A stretch of DNA of 64,000 bases, taken from contig OZ023274.1 in assembly GCA_964007475.1 (NCBI GenBank), forward strand, positions 9,325,376 through 9,389,375. Direction: 5' to 3'. Both the position numbers and the translations under genes were made by a program. The first letter of the stretch is position 1, and each line of letters starts with the position of its first letter. Origin of the DNA: Hybos culiciformis (taxonomy: Eukaryota > Arthropoda > Insecta > Diptera > Hybotidae). Under the pieces are notes generated by a model. The model was not told the origin of the DNA, ran no database searches, and worked only from the letters and a program-made list of their open reading frames with translations. Shown here piece after piece: positions 1 to 9,233 of this stretch.

Positions 1-650
1 CACCTGGTCCGTAACCACCTGGTCCTACACCCCCTGGACCGACACCTCCCGGACCGTAACCACCTGGTCCTACACCCCCTGGACCGACACCTCCCGGACC
101 GTAACCACCAGGGCCAGCACCACCTGGTCCAACTCCACCTGGTATGAAACCACCGGGTCCGGAACCCCCTGGACCAACACCGCCTGGACCAATGCCTCCT
201 GGACCAACAGCACCGCCTGGACCGTAACCATCTGGTCCGACACCTCCAGGACCAACACCACCTGGACCAACACCACCTGGACCGTAACCTCCTGGTCCGA
301 CACCACCAGGACCGACACCACCAGGACCAACACCACCTGGGCCAACACCTCCTGGACCAACACCTCCTGGACCAACACCTCCTGGACCGTAACCACCTCG
401 GCCAACACCACCAGGACCGACACCACCTGGGCCAACACCTCCTGGGCCAACACCTCCTGGGCCAACACCTCCTGGACCAACACCTCCCGGACCGTAACCA
501 CCTGGACCGTAACCACCTGGGCCAACACCACCTGGTCCTACACCACCTGGACCAACACCACCTGGACCAACACCACCTGTACCAAGACCGCTTGGACCAA
601 CACCGCCTGGACCAACACCGCCTGAACCAACAACTACAGGACCAACAACA
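1..650. repeat. 15-bp tandem repeat array (GPGGX coding)
   Basis: Units of the type CACCTGGACCAACAC repeat with third-position variation and TAAC (Tyr) variants. Bases 16-60 are repeated exactly at 61-105, a 45-bp (three-unit) tandem duplication. Confidence 0.95.
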
Positions 651-666
651 CCTGGACCATACCCAC
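1..666 (-). CDS. Exon 8 of repeat protein: GPGGX pentapeptides, incomplete
   Basis: The acceptor TTTTCACAG precedes GGYGPG. The open frame runs to the left edge as GPGG-X, X mostly Val, with Tyr at intervals and rare Ala, Ile, Leu, Ser or Phe. The repeat unit is 15 bp, about 44 units. GPGGX is the unit of spider flagelliform silk; similarity here is of motif, not proof of homology. A frame shifted by one base is open for 153 codons (70-531) but lacks the phase link to exon 7. Confidence 0.85.
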
Positions 667-3600
667 CTGTGAAAATTTCAAGATTATTTAAATAATAAAC
701 AATGTTATTATACAATAATTATGTAACAATAATTAGTTAGATTACTACAGATACCAAAAGACTGAGAAAATTAATTTTTTTGTTCCAAAAATGTACGAAA
801 CTGGCGCGTTATAGTACCTACGTTATACATATATGTATGTACAATTATATCTATACTATAATAATTCTACAAGGTAAAATTAATAGAACACAAATCATCA
901 AACGGCTAAATATTTGAGTATTAGTTTGTAGCTTAAAATTGCGGATCTGTTAAGCTTATTTCAATGCATACTAACTATTTTTATAATATTTAATAAATTA
1001 TTTTTCAAAAAGACTAAATCTGAGCAAAAGAATTAAAAACAGAATATGTTTTTCTTAAATTGAATTCATTTTGCATGAGTAACATATGTTTGATTATATT
1101 ATAAATCATTATTATCTTGGAAAAATTAATTTTCTAAATGAGATTTAAACATTTTATGCGATATTTATTAGACTTCTTCCTCCATCCAGCTATTCCCACA
1201 CTACATTGTATATAAACAGTACGTACGCATCTTTTTATATCAGTATTTAAATTATTTTTAGAGCACATTATCTAACTTCAGTTTACCTTGGATTACTTTT
1301 TGGTGGGGTCCACCAGTTCCTATAAGAACGGTAAGACCACTGCTGTCTCTTGAATGAACTGTCTGTTTTGGTGGACCCTCAGAATGGCCTGGAATAAAGT
1401 GTAATCCTCCTTCTGACGGATGCCTATCTGTTATTACAGTTTGATGTGGTCCTCCCGTACCTACTAAAACAGTTAATCCACCTCTTTCGTTTATAACAGT
1501 TTGATCTTTTCCCGGCACTGTCATAACATGGGTTCCATCTTGAACAAAAAAAGAAACAAAAATAAATTATATTAATCCTAATATTTCTAACGTATTACCC
1601 GGTTGAACTACTACTCCTGGTTGATAACCCGGTTGATAGCCCGGTTGATAGCCCGGTTGATAGCCCGGTTGATAGCCCGGTTGAGAGCCTGGTTGATAGC
1701 CTGGTTGATATCCTGGTTGAGATCCCGGCTGATAACCCGGTTGTTGTCCCGGTTGATAGCCTGGTTGAGAGCCTGGTTGAGAGCCTGGTTGAGAGCCTGG
1801 TTGAGAGCCTGGTTGAGAGCCTGGTTGAGAGCCTGGTTGATAACCTGGTTGATAACCTGGTTGAGATCCCGGTTGAGAGCCTGGTTGATAGCCTGGTTGA
1901 TAACCTGGTTGAGATCCCGGTTGAGAGCCTGGTTGGGAGCCTGGTTGATAGCCTGGTTGATAACCTGGTTGAGATCCCGGTTGAGAGCCTGGTTGATAAC
2001 CTGGTTGATAACCTGGTTGATAACCTGGTTGAGATCCCGGTTGATAACCTGGTTGAGAGCCCGGTTGAGAGCCTGGCTGATGACCTGGTTCATAGCCTGG
2101 TTGATAGCCCGGTTGAGAGCCTGGTTGATAGCCTGGTTGATATCCTGGTTGAGAGCCCGGTTGAGCTCCTGGTTGAGAACCCGGTTGATAGCCTGGTTGA
2201 TAGCCCGGTTGATAGCCCGGTTGAGAACCCGGTTGAGAGCCTGGTTGATAACCTGGTTGAGAGCCCGGTTGAGCTCCTGGTTGAGAGCCCGGTTGAGAGC
2301 CTGGTTGAGCTCCTGGTTGATAACCCGGTTGAGAGCCCGGCTGAGAGCCTGGTTGGTAGCCTGGTTGATAACCTGGTTGATAACCTGGTTGAGAGCCCGG
2401 TTGAGCTCCTGGTTGATAACCTGGTTGAGAGCCCGGTTGAGAGCCTGGTTGAGCTCCTGGTTGAGAGCCCGGTTGAGAGCCCGGTTGAGAGCCTGGTTGA
2501 TAACCTGGTTGATAACCTGGTTGATACCCTGGTTGAGATCCCGGTTGAGATCCTGGTTGATAACCTGGTTGAGAGCCTGGTTGAAAGCCTGGTTGATAAC
2601 CTGGTTGAGAGCCGGGTTGAGCTCCAGGTTGATAACCTGGTTGAGAGCCTGGTTGAGCTCCTGGTTGAGAGCCTGGTTGAGAGCCTGGTTGATAGCCTGG
2701 TTGATAACCTGGTTGATAGCCTGGTTGAGAGCCCGGTTGAGAGCCTGGTTGATAGCCTGGTTGAGATCCCGGTTGAGAGCCTGGTTGATAACCTGGTTGA
2801 GAGCCCGGTTGATATCCTGGTTGCGATCCAGGTTGAGAACCTGGTTGTTGACCTGGTTGAGATCCCGGTTGATAGCCTGGTTGATAGCCTGGTTGAGAGC
2901 CCGGTTGAGAGCCCGGTTGAGAACCCGGTTGAGAGCCTGGTTGAGCTCCTGGTTGAGAGCCTGGTTGAGAGCCTGGTTGATAGCCTGGTTGATAGCCTGG
3001 TTGATAGCCTGGTTGATAGCCTGGTTGATAGCCTGGTTGAGAGCCCGGTTGAGAGCCTGGTTGATAGCCTGGTTGATAACCTGGTTGATAGCCTGGTTGA
3101 TGACCTGGTTGAGTGCCCGGTTGAGAACCTGGTTGAGAACCTGGTTGAGAACCTGGTTGATAGCCTGGTTGAGCTCCTGGTTGATAACCTGGTTGATAGC
3201 CTGGTTGAGAACCTGGTTGGGAACCTGGTTGATAGCCTGGTTGGGAGCCTGGTTGATAGCCTGGTTGAGAGCCTGGTTGGGAGCCTGGTTGATAGCCTGG
3301 TTGAGAGCCTGGTTGAGAGCCCGGTTGAAAACCTATTCATAAATTTAAATAAAATAAAATTAAAGATATAATTTTAAAAATAAAATCTGAAAATGAAAAT
3401 TTTTATTTTTACCAATGAATTCTACATAATTATAATTTTATCTAGAATATTAAATTTTCAAATGTCAATTCATTAGAGATAAGACAAACAGTAAAAGAAA
3501 ATAATATCGCAAAAAAAATAATACCTTTGGTAGATTACTTTTTGAAAAAGAAAAAAAAACGTAATAAGCTAAAAATAATAGAGTACGATTCAAATCACTT

Positions 3601-6600
3601 GACGTTATGCAAAGCTTTCCCTTTCCATTACAAAATTCCATACAAATTTTGCATGAACTTTTTTCTTAAATAATTTCCCCTAAATTTTGTATGGAACTTT
3701 GTAATGGAAAAGGAGAGCTTTGTATAACGGATTGGTCAAGTGATTTGAATCGTACTCTAACAAAAAATATGAAGTACACCCCTGTTTTCTATTTTTCTAT
3801 TTGGGCTAAACATGTTTTTTTTAGGTTCCTTCAATAAAATTATACCACTACCATTTAGGCATAATACATGTATAAATATGTATAACAAAAACGGTGGAAC
3901 CAAAGTCTTAAAAACCCAATTTTTTTTTTCTTTTTAAACAATATTATTGATTATTATGTATTAATATCTGTGCTCTCAATTGAATGTCGCAATATCTTAT
4001 TTTAGGCAGTAAAATAAATTTCTACTTCTATAAATCATTCAGTCATCGAGTTATTTAGTTGATTCAGTTAATGTGAAGAAGAAAAAAAATACAATTTTAA
4101 GTTCCTTGATATACATATTAAAACTATTACCTGGCTGATGTCCTCCATTTGGTTTTACTCCATTACCAGGATCAGGAACAATCAGGTGTCCTGAACTATC
4201 TGTAACTGCTGTATAAGGATCTGGTGAATATACTGAAAAAAAAATCATAATTTATTAAGACTTATTATTTCACAGTTGATCGTTTGTTACCATAACCACA
4301 CTCTCCGCAATCGCCAGACGAGAATTGACTCTGAGCTTGACCCATTCCATGAGATCCAGCTAAAAAAAAAATATTTTCAGGATTGACTTAAAATTGGATT
4401 ATTTGAACTTACTGACGAAGGCTCTAGATCCACCACCTTCGGTTACTTCTGCTTCAGCTTTGCCTTCCTGTTCTGGATCACCAAAATTTAAATATTGTGA
4501 TTGGGTTTGTCCACGCCCACTTCAATTAGAAAAAAAAAGAAAAACAAAAAGAAAAATTTAAATATATTTTAAAACTATTTCCCCACTATGAATTTATGAA
4601 CTCACTGGCCTCTTATACTTCTTTTAAGTCTACTATTTGTTTCTGATTTGTCATAAATGCTAGGACGAATCTAAAAAAAAAAACATGAAATAATTAATTT
4701 CTGAGATTTTTAATGGAAACGTATGTATGCTCTAAATGTACAAAATTGTTCAATAAAGCTATTACATATATTAGCATACATCGTGAATTACTAAATTAAT
4801 TAAATTTATAGATATTTTAAAACTCGTCCATTGTCAAATAATTTAATCTAAAGTTTGGAAATTAAAACGCATACCTATATTATTTACGTTTACTAATATA
4901 GCCTCTGCAAACTGCTGTATTAATTGCGCATTTTGCGATAAGATAAGATGTCTTTTCCAATACAAAACAAAAATCATAATCCCAATGAAACTGAGTCAAA
5001 ATAATTTGTTGTCATGTATGTATTTTAATAAAAAATAAAATCGTGGGGTTATTAAAGAGAAAGAGTAATATTCGATTTTTACAGGTTGTTTCAATCGACA
5101 ACTATCAGCAACAATTTGTCGAAATTTATTTTCATACAATTAGAGGACTCAATTTTTTTTAAGGTTCTTACAAATGTTTTTTTCAATAGTAATATAATGT
5201 GAACTCGCAATAAACTTTTGACTAAGTGAATTTTTTCAATGAACTGCTTATTTTGAAATTAATAGAATATTGTACAAAATCAGGGAAGGTGTATTAAATA
5301 TTAGTTACAAGATTGAGTCAAATGAAATTTTGTATTTTAAATACCATAAAATTAATAGTTATAAATTAATAGTGTAATAATAATATTTGAATCAAAGAAA
5401 ATTTGTGTAATAATCTCATAAAATAGTGTAAACATTTTCAAAAAACAATATAAAGACGTCATTATCGCATGGAAAAAAGACATTTTATAGAAGAATTTAG
5501 GAATAATTATTACAAACGAGTTGAATGTCGAACAATTGGAAAACTGGAGATTTGAACCTCAATAAAACTTGTAAAGTAAATTAAAAAAAAAATTAAAATT
5601 AAAAAAATAAGTTAAAAACGAGTTTTACAAAAAACTGAGGCCAGGCCGCATGAAAAAGTAGAAAATAACTTTTTCTTCACACACAGAGGTGGACTCAGAT
5701 ATTTTGATTGGGACGTAAGTGATTTGATTCATGAAGAGAAAGAATATTCAAGAGAAATGTCCCAATCAAAAAATCTGAGTCCACCTCTGTGTGTGAAGAA
5801 AAAGTTATTTTCTACTTTTTCATGCGGCCTGGCCTCAGTTTTTTGGAAAACTCGTTTTTAACTTATTTTTATTTTCTGCCTTTTTCACGTTAACTAAATT
5901 GTTATTATGTGCTGCATGGATGTTTGAAAACAATTTTATGACTAATCATATCGATGAAAATTTTTCCGATGATTTTTCCGCTTTTTCAGGTTTTCCATGG
6001 AGTTTTCTGCAAAAGCAACTTTATGCAACTCATTTCGCTCTACAACTTTGTCTCAGGTTGCAAAACGCTCAAACGCTTCCTTGGTCGCAAAAACTCCGGA
6101 AAAGCGTTTTACATGAATTTTCTTCTGCAAGTTTTCACCATTGTCGGAGAGAAAGTAATGATGCCAGTTGATAGGGAACTTGATCCTGCATAATTTAGAA
6201 AATTTTTTTACCGGAAAATTTTCCGGAAAAGTCGGAAAATTCGGGAAAATTTTTTCGGAAAAATCAGAAAACTTTGTATTTTTCCTAAAACGGATTTATC
6301 ACTACTCAAATTTGTACCAAATTTTCAAATGATTTTTTCCAGATTTTCCGGGTTTTCCATGGAAATTTCCGCTTCAAATTTTGATAGCTTCAATTGTCAC
6401 GCGACATGAACCTGTGTGCCAAATTTCAGCTCGCTGTGATGACGAAAAGTGGGTCTACGAGAGTGTCAAAAATAGTAAAGAAATATACAGACAAATTACT
6501 TTACGAGTTAATAAGAATTGTGTCTTAAAAATAAAAATATTTGTTCATCTGAAAAGAAAAATTTATGTTAACGCCATATGAAAATGTATTTAAATTCTTT

Positions 6601-9132
6601 TTTTTCTCAAATTTTTTCTTAATTACCTATTGAAAATCTCTGGTTTTGTACAAAATTCAAAATGTTTTAGCGTTTGTCAAATTGAAAAAACGGATTGATA
6701 ATATGTATTTTTGAGTCTTATACGTGCAAGTTTAAACAGATCATTACTTGATGCAAGAAAGGTAAGCTCCTTAACTTGAACAGTTAATGGGAAATAATTT
6801 AACAAATTTCCCCATTGTGAATGCAACTAGACGTAAGAAAATAATTTATTTAGAAAGAACAGATCTGGAAAGAGTCAGTTAATAATAGAAAATTTAAACA
6901 AAAAAGTTGACTAATATATATTTTTTTGTGGTATATATATTAGTTAAATGTAGTTGTTTTAAATAAAAATATACTTTGAATAAATATAAATAAGATTAAT
7001 AGTTAATTAATACGAATAGGTACCTACTAGTTGAATAATTATATTATTGATTTTCTAGGATATGTACCTAATATAATAATTTAATCTGATGATTGGAATA
7101 AATTGGGATACATTGGGACAAATTCTAATTTTATTGCCAGGCGAAAAAATCACTTGTGCTTTTAGAAGCTTTAAATATTTTCACTCTTATATATGGTAGT
7201 CATTTTTTGGCAATCGTCTGAATTGTCCTAATTGTGATTACACCTTAAAATTATTAAAGAAATTTAAATCGAAATACTCCTCGACTTTATGTTAAAAGAA
7301 GTGACGAAAAAGTTCTACTAATTGAAGTCATAATAAAATAGAATGAGTTTGACCGAAAATAATTTAGTCTTAAAAAAACAAAAAAAAAAAATTATATATT
7401 TTATGAAAATTAGAATATTTTTTTTTATTTTCTTGTATTTCCGGTTGATATTATTTTGCATAATTTATAATTTTTATTTATTGGGACATTTATATTATTT
7501 TGCGAAAAATATAATTTCATTTATGTTTCGGAAATAACATCAAACTATAGGGCAAGATAATTTCTATGAAAATACATGAACAAAAAAATTCGTATAAACA
7601 GAGTTTAGCTTAGTTCCTGAATAATTTTTGTATTAAAAAAAAATTCCTTATCAATTTTATATTAAATTAGCTAATTTTATTATTTATAACTGAAAAGTCA
7701 GAAAAACGTTGATAATCCTGTATCATTATCATTTTTATGAAATCCGCCTATTTATTCTTCTTCAAAATATTTATATACAATAGTTTTAGTTTTAATTTGT
7801 ATTCTCAGAACTTCAGAAAAAGATAATAAGGATTTTAAAAGTAACGCAAGCATAATATTGCCGAAATTTTTTTATTTTATTCTGGGGTTTTCTTAGTATA
7901 TATTTACATATATCTCCAAAAAAAAAAACTTTTTTGAAATATTTATAAAAAAAAACTTCTAGAATCGAGATTAACATGTAACCACCGAATTTAAATCGAA
8001 CTTAATTAGACAATCTATTAAAAGTGTTGATTATGCGGTGACAAAAAAAAAACAAATATCTTAATTTTTTATAAATTTTAAGAATCGATCGTTATAACGA
8101 CATCAGAATACAAAAAAAAAGTAATATAAAATTTCTTCAAAATTTTCTTTCAATTCATTATAATTCCATTAAAAACTAGAAATTTTAACTTTTTTTATCA
8201 AATGTATTAAGGATTAAGGATCAAGGATTTAAATTTTCTGTTTTGTAAAAAAAAAAAAATTAAGTTGATTAAATATTGTAATTAGGAAAAATAAATTTTT
8301 TAATGCTTTATGCTAAAATTCCAAAGAACTAAAAGTTTTTATCATAATGGAGCACAATACATGTACCTATGTCCATAATTAAATGGCATGGCATTCCCCA
8401 TTTTTTATTTTCTTTGATCTTAGAATAAGTAAAGACAACACATTTTTATATTTAACTAAATTACTATTTAAATAAGTTTGGTTCCAATCCATATTGAATC
8501 TTGTCTATTTTAAATTTTAGAAGTATAATTTTTTAATGCTTTATTTCGAACGCTAGACTTTGTTTGAAGATGGCTTATTAGTTTGATAATATATTTTTAC
8601 CATAAAATAACACAACTTGAATTTTAAATAAGATGCATTATTTTTTAGAACACTATTTGAAAAATTAATAAAATAACATTAATTCCCTAAAATAATTATC
8701 CTTAAAATTCTTCAAAGTAATATTTTTTTAATATCTATAAAATTGTATTGATAAAAAAAAATATTTTCATGACTATTATTTAAATAGTTTTCTAAGTTAT
8801 TGAAAAAAAAAGGATTTAAATTAAAAAAATATTAATTAATTAATATTAAATAAAACATATCATAATTATCACTTTATTTTCATATTAATCCAATTTCTTT
8901 AAATTAATTCTTTCCCGCCAAAAATTTATTTTAATCTCAACATTTTCTTCTATTTCCGGTGAGAGCGTTTTTATCTCAATTTCAATTTGAAGAAAAAAAA
9001 AAAAACAACAAATTTTTAATAATTATTTTTTTTTTAATAAAATTATTATTTTAATTCACTTACATTTAAAAATGCTGAATTAACAATATTTATTGTAATT
9101 AATAAAAATATTGCCCCACGTAAGGGCCACAT
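1..9132 (-). CDS. Secreted QPGX/GPGGX repeat structural protein, 3' end missing (gene span)
   Basis: I do not recognise this gene. Eight exons (9064-9132, 4606-4670, 4413-4519, 4291-4359, 4131-4232, 1599-3332, 1287-1538, 1-666) join with GT-AG borders and consistent phase, giving at least 1021 residues and no stop before the window edge. Order of parts: signal peptide (1-20); RLKR furin-type site (37-40); GRGQTQSQ segment (about 46-53); GQAQSQF and a C-x2-C pair (about 87-103); a 34-residue spacer (104-137); about 144 QPG-X tetrapeptides (138-715); a spacer with a repeated LTVL-GTGGPHQ motif (716-799); GPGG-X pentapeptides (800 on). From the fourth coding exon onward all introns are phase 1, common in extracellular repeat proteins. 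The composition suggests an elastic or silk-like extracellular, cuticular or glue protein; that is inference. Exon assembly is strong, function unknown. Confidence 0.8.
1287..1538 (-). CDS. Exon 7 of repeat protein: spacer with duplicated GTGGPHQ motif
   Basis: The exon is exactly 84 codons, phase 1 in (acceptor TTCAAG) and out (donor GTAAAC). It carries two copies of a motif, GLTVLVGTGGPHQTVI and GLTVLIGTGGPHQKVI, about 47 residues apart, with HFIPGHSEGPP between. Not a family I can name. It separates the two repeat arrays. Confidence 0.8.
1599..3332 (-). CDS. Exon 6 of repeat protein: about 144 QPGX tetrapeptides
   Basis: This 1734-bp exon is exactly 578 codons, phase 1 at both ends (acceptor ATAG at 3334-3333, donor GTAATA at 1598). 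In the splice-consistent frame it reads G-X-Q-P repeated, with X mainly Tyr, Ser or Ala and occasionally Phe, Gln or Val. The DNA repeat is 12 bp (CAACCAGG plus a variable codon). Codons for the proline alternate CCA/CCG and those for glycine vary at the third base, so purifying selection on the peptide is plausible. Proline and glycine every fourth residue predict beta-turn spirals. Other frames over the array are also open and were rejected as coding. Confidence 0.85.
1599..3332. repeat. 12-bp tandem repeat array (about 144 units)
   Basis: The plus strand shows CTGGTTGAxAxC and CCGGTTGAxAxC units without interruption. GC content is about half, against roughly a quarter in the flanks. Longer blocks recur, for example units containing GAGATCCCGG spaced 60 bp apart between 1911 and 2040, so the array has grown partly by duplication of multi-unit blocks. 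Confidence 0.95.
3581..3757. mobile_element. MITE-like element with 23-bp inverted ends and TA flanks
   Basis: The ends are perfect 23-bp inverted repeats (GAGTACGATTCAAATCACTT plus GAC), and the inner arms stay complementary for about 50 more bp with a 6-nt indel. TA lies on both sides (3579-3580, 3758-3759), as for Tc1/mariner-type insertions. It has no ORF and lies in the intron before the QPGX exon. Confidence 0.65.
4131..4232 (-). CDS. Exon 5 of repeat protein: linker to QPG array
   Basis: The exon encodes a 34-residue linker rich in P, G and D (starting YSPDPYTAV) that ends in GGHQPG, an early form of the QPG unit of the next exon. Acceptor TTTTCAG and donor GTAATA; phase 1 in and out. 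Confidence 0.8.
4291..4359 (-). CDS. Exon 4 of repeat protein: GQAQSQ and CxxC segment
   Basis: The exon encodes GMGQAQSQFSSGDCGECGY between a T-rich AG acceptor and a GTAACA donor. The two cysteines (C-G-E-C) are the only ones I see in the readable chain and could cross-link chains. Confidence 0.75.
4413..4519 (-). CDS. Exon 3 of repeat protein: GQTQSQ segment
   Basis: The exon begins with GRGQTQSQYLNFG and continues through a Glu/Lys-rich stretch to GGGSRAFV, ending at GTAAGT (phase 1). The GQxQSQ motif recurs in the next exon. No known domain recognised. Confidence 0.75.
4606..4670 (-). CDS. Exon 2 of repeat protein: propeptide with RLKR site
   Basis: The exon follows a T-rich tract and AG acceptor and ends at GTGAGT (phase 2). 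It encodes a short polar stretch ending in R-L-K-R-S-I-R-G, which fits the furin consensus R-X-K/R-R. This suggests a cleaved propeptide between signal peptide and mature chain. Confidence 0.7.
5603..5870. repeat. Near-perfect 112-bp inverted repeat, 44-bp spacer
   Basis: The left arm 5603-5714 and right arm 5759-5870 are reverse complements with only two mismatches that I can see. It lies in intron 1 of the repeat-protein gene, so either strand's transcript would fold into a long hairpin. It is more GC-rich than its surroundings and carries no evident ORF. It may be a young foldback element; no clear target duplication seen. Confidence 0.9.
5949..6580. repeat. Repeat-like block with about 362-bp internal period
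   Basis: The block is less AT-rich than its flanks and contains two diverged copies of one segment: GGTTTTCCATGG occurs at 5989-6000 and 6351-6362, each followed by a TTTC-x-GC stretch. Between them (6196-6270) TTTTCCGGAAAA-like palindromes recur. Short overlapping ORFs (90 and 79 codons) show no recognisable protein and I do not call them genes. Confidence 0.5.
9064..9132 (-). CDS. Exon 1 of repeat protein: signal peptide
   Basis: An ATG at 9132 opens 23 codons ending exactly at a GTAAGT donor, phase 0. The peptide has W2, R5, a hydrophobic core rich in I and L at residues 7-17, and N-S-A at 18-20, a good signal-peptidase site. No other ORF overlaps it and it is too short for routine ORF calling. 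The start was chosen because it is the only signal peptide upstream whose donor phase fits the exon at 4670. Confidence 0.75.
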
Positions 9133-9225
9133 AATTTTATTTTTATAATTTTTTAAATTATAATTTTATAATTATAAATAATATCCGGTATTTTTTTTTT
9201 TCTTTCACCACTTATCTATCACGTA

Positions 9226-9233
9226 TATTTATA
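9226..9233 (-). promoter_or_regulatory. Possible TATA box of repeat-protein gene
   Basis: On the minus strand TATAAATA lies about 95 bp upstream of the ATG at 9132. In so AT-rich a sequence this could be chance; it is supported only by position. Confidence 0.3.

Noticed and set aside
70..531. 153-codon minus-strand ORF (VLAQVV repeats)
   Set aside because: Frame-shifted shadow of the GPGGX frame; the real frame follows from the acceptor at 668-667 and exon 7.
1611..3340. Minus-strand ORFs reading NQALNQV and STRLSTR repeats
   Set aside because: These are the other two minus frames of the same array, with no splice-phase link to the neighbouring exons.
1603..3342. 579-codon plus-strand ORF (LRAWLIAWL... 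repeats)
   Set aside because: The 12-bp repeat leaves several frames open on both strands. Only the minus-strand GXQP frame joins flanking exons with correct splice phases.
5899..6193. Two overlapping ORFs of 90 and 79 codons
   Set aside because: No recognisable domain; they lie inside a repeat-like block with an internal period, so openness is probably due to lower AT content.
8910..8995. Possible extra exon (TLSPEIEENVEIK) between exons 1 and 2 of the repeat-protein gene
   Set aside because: The acceptor is poor and the frame reaches a stop with no donor before it.
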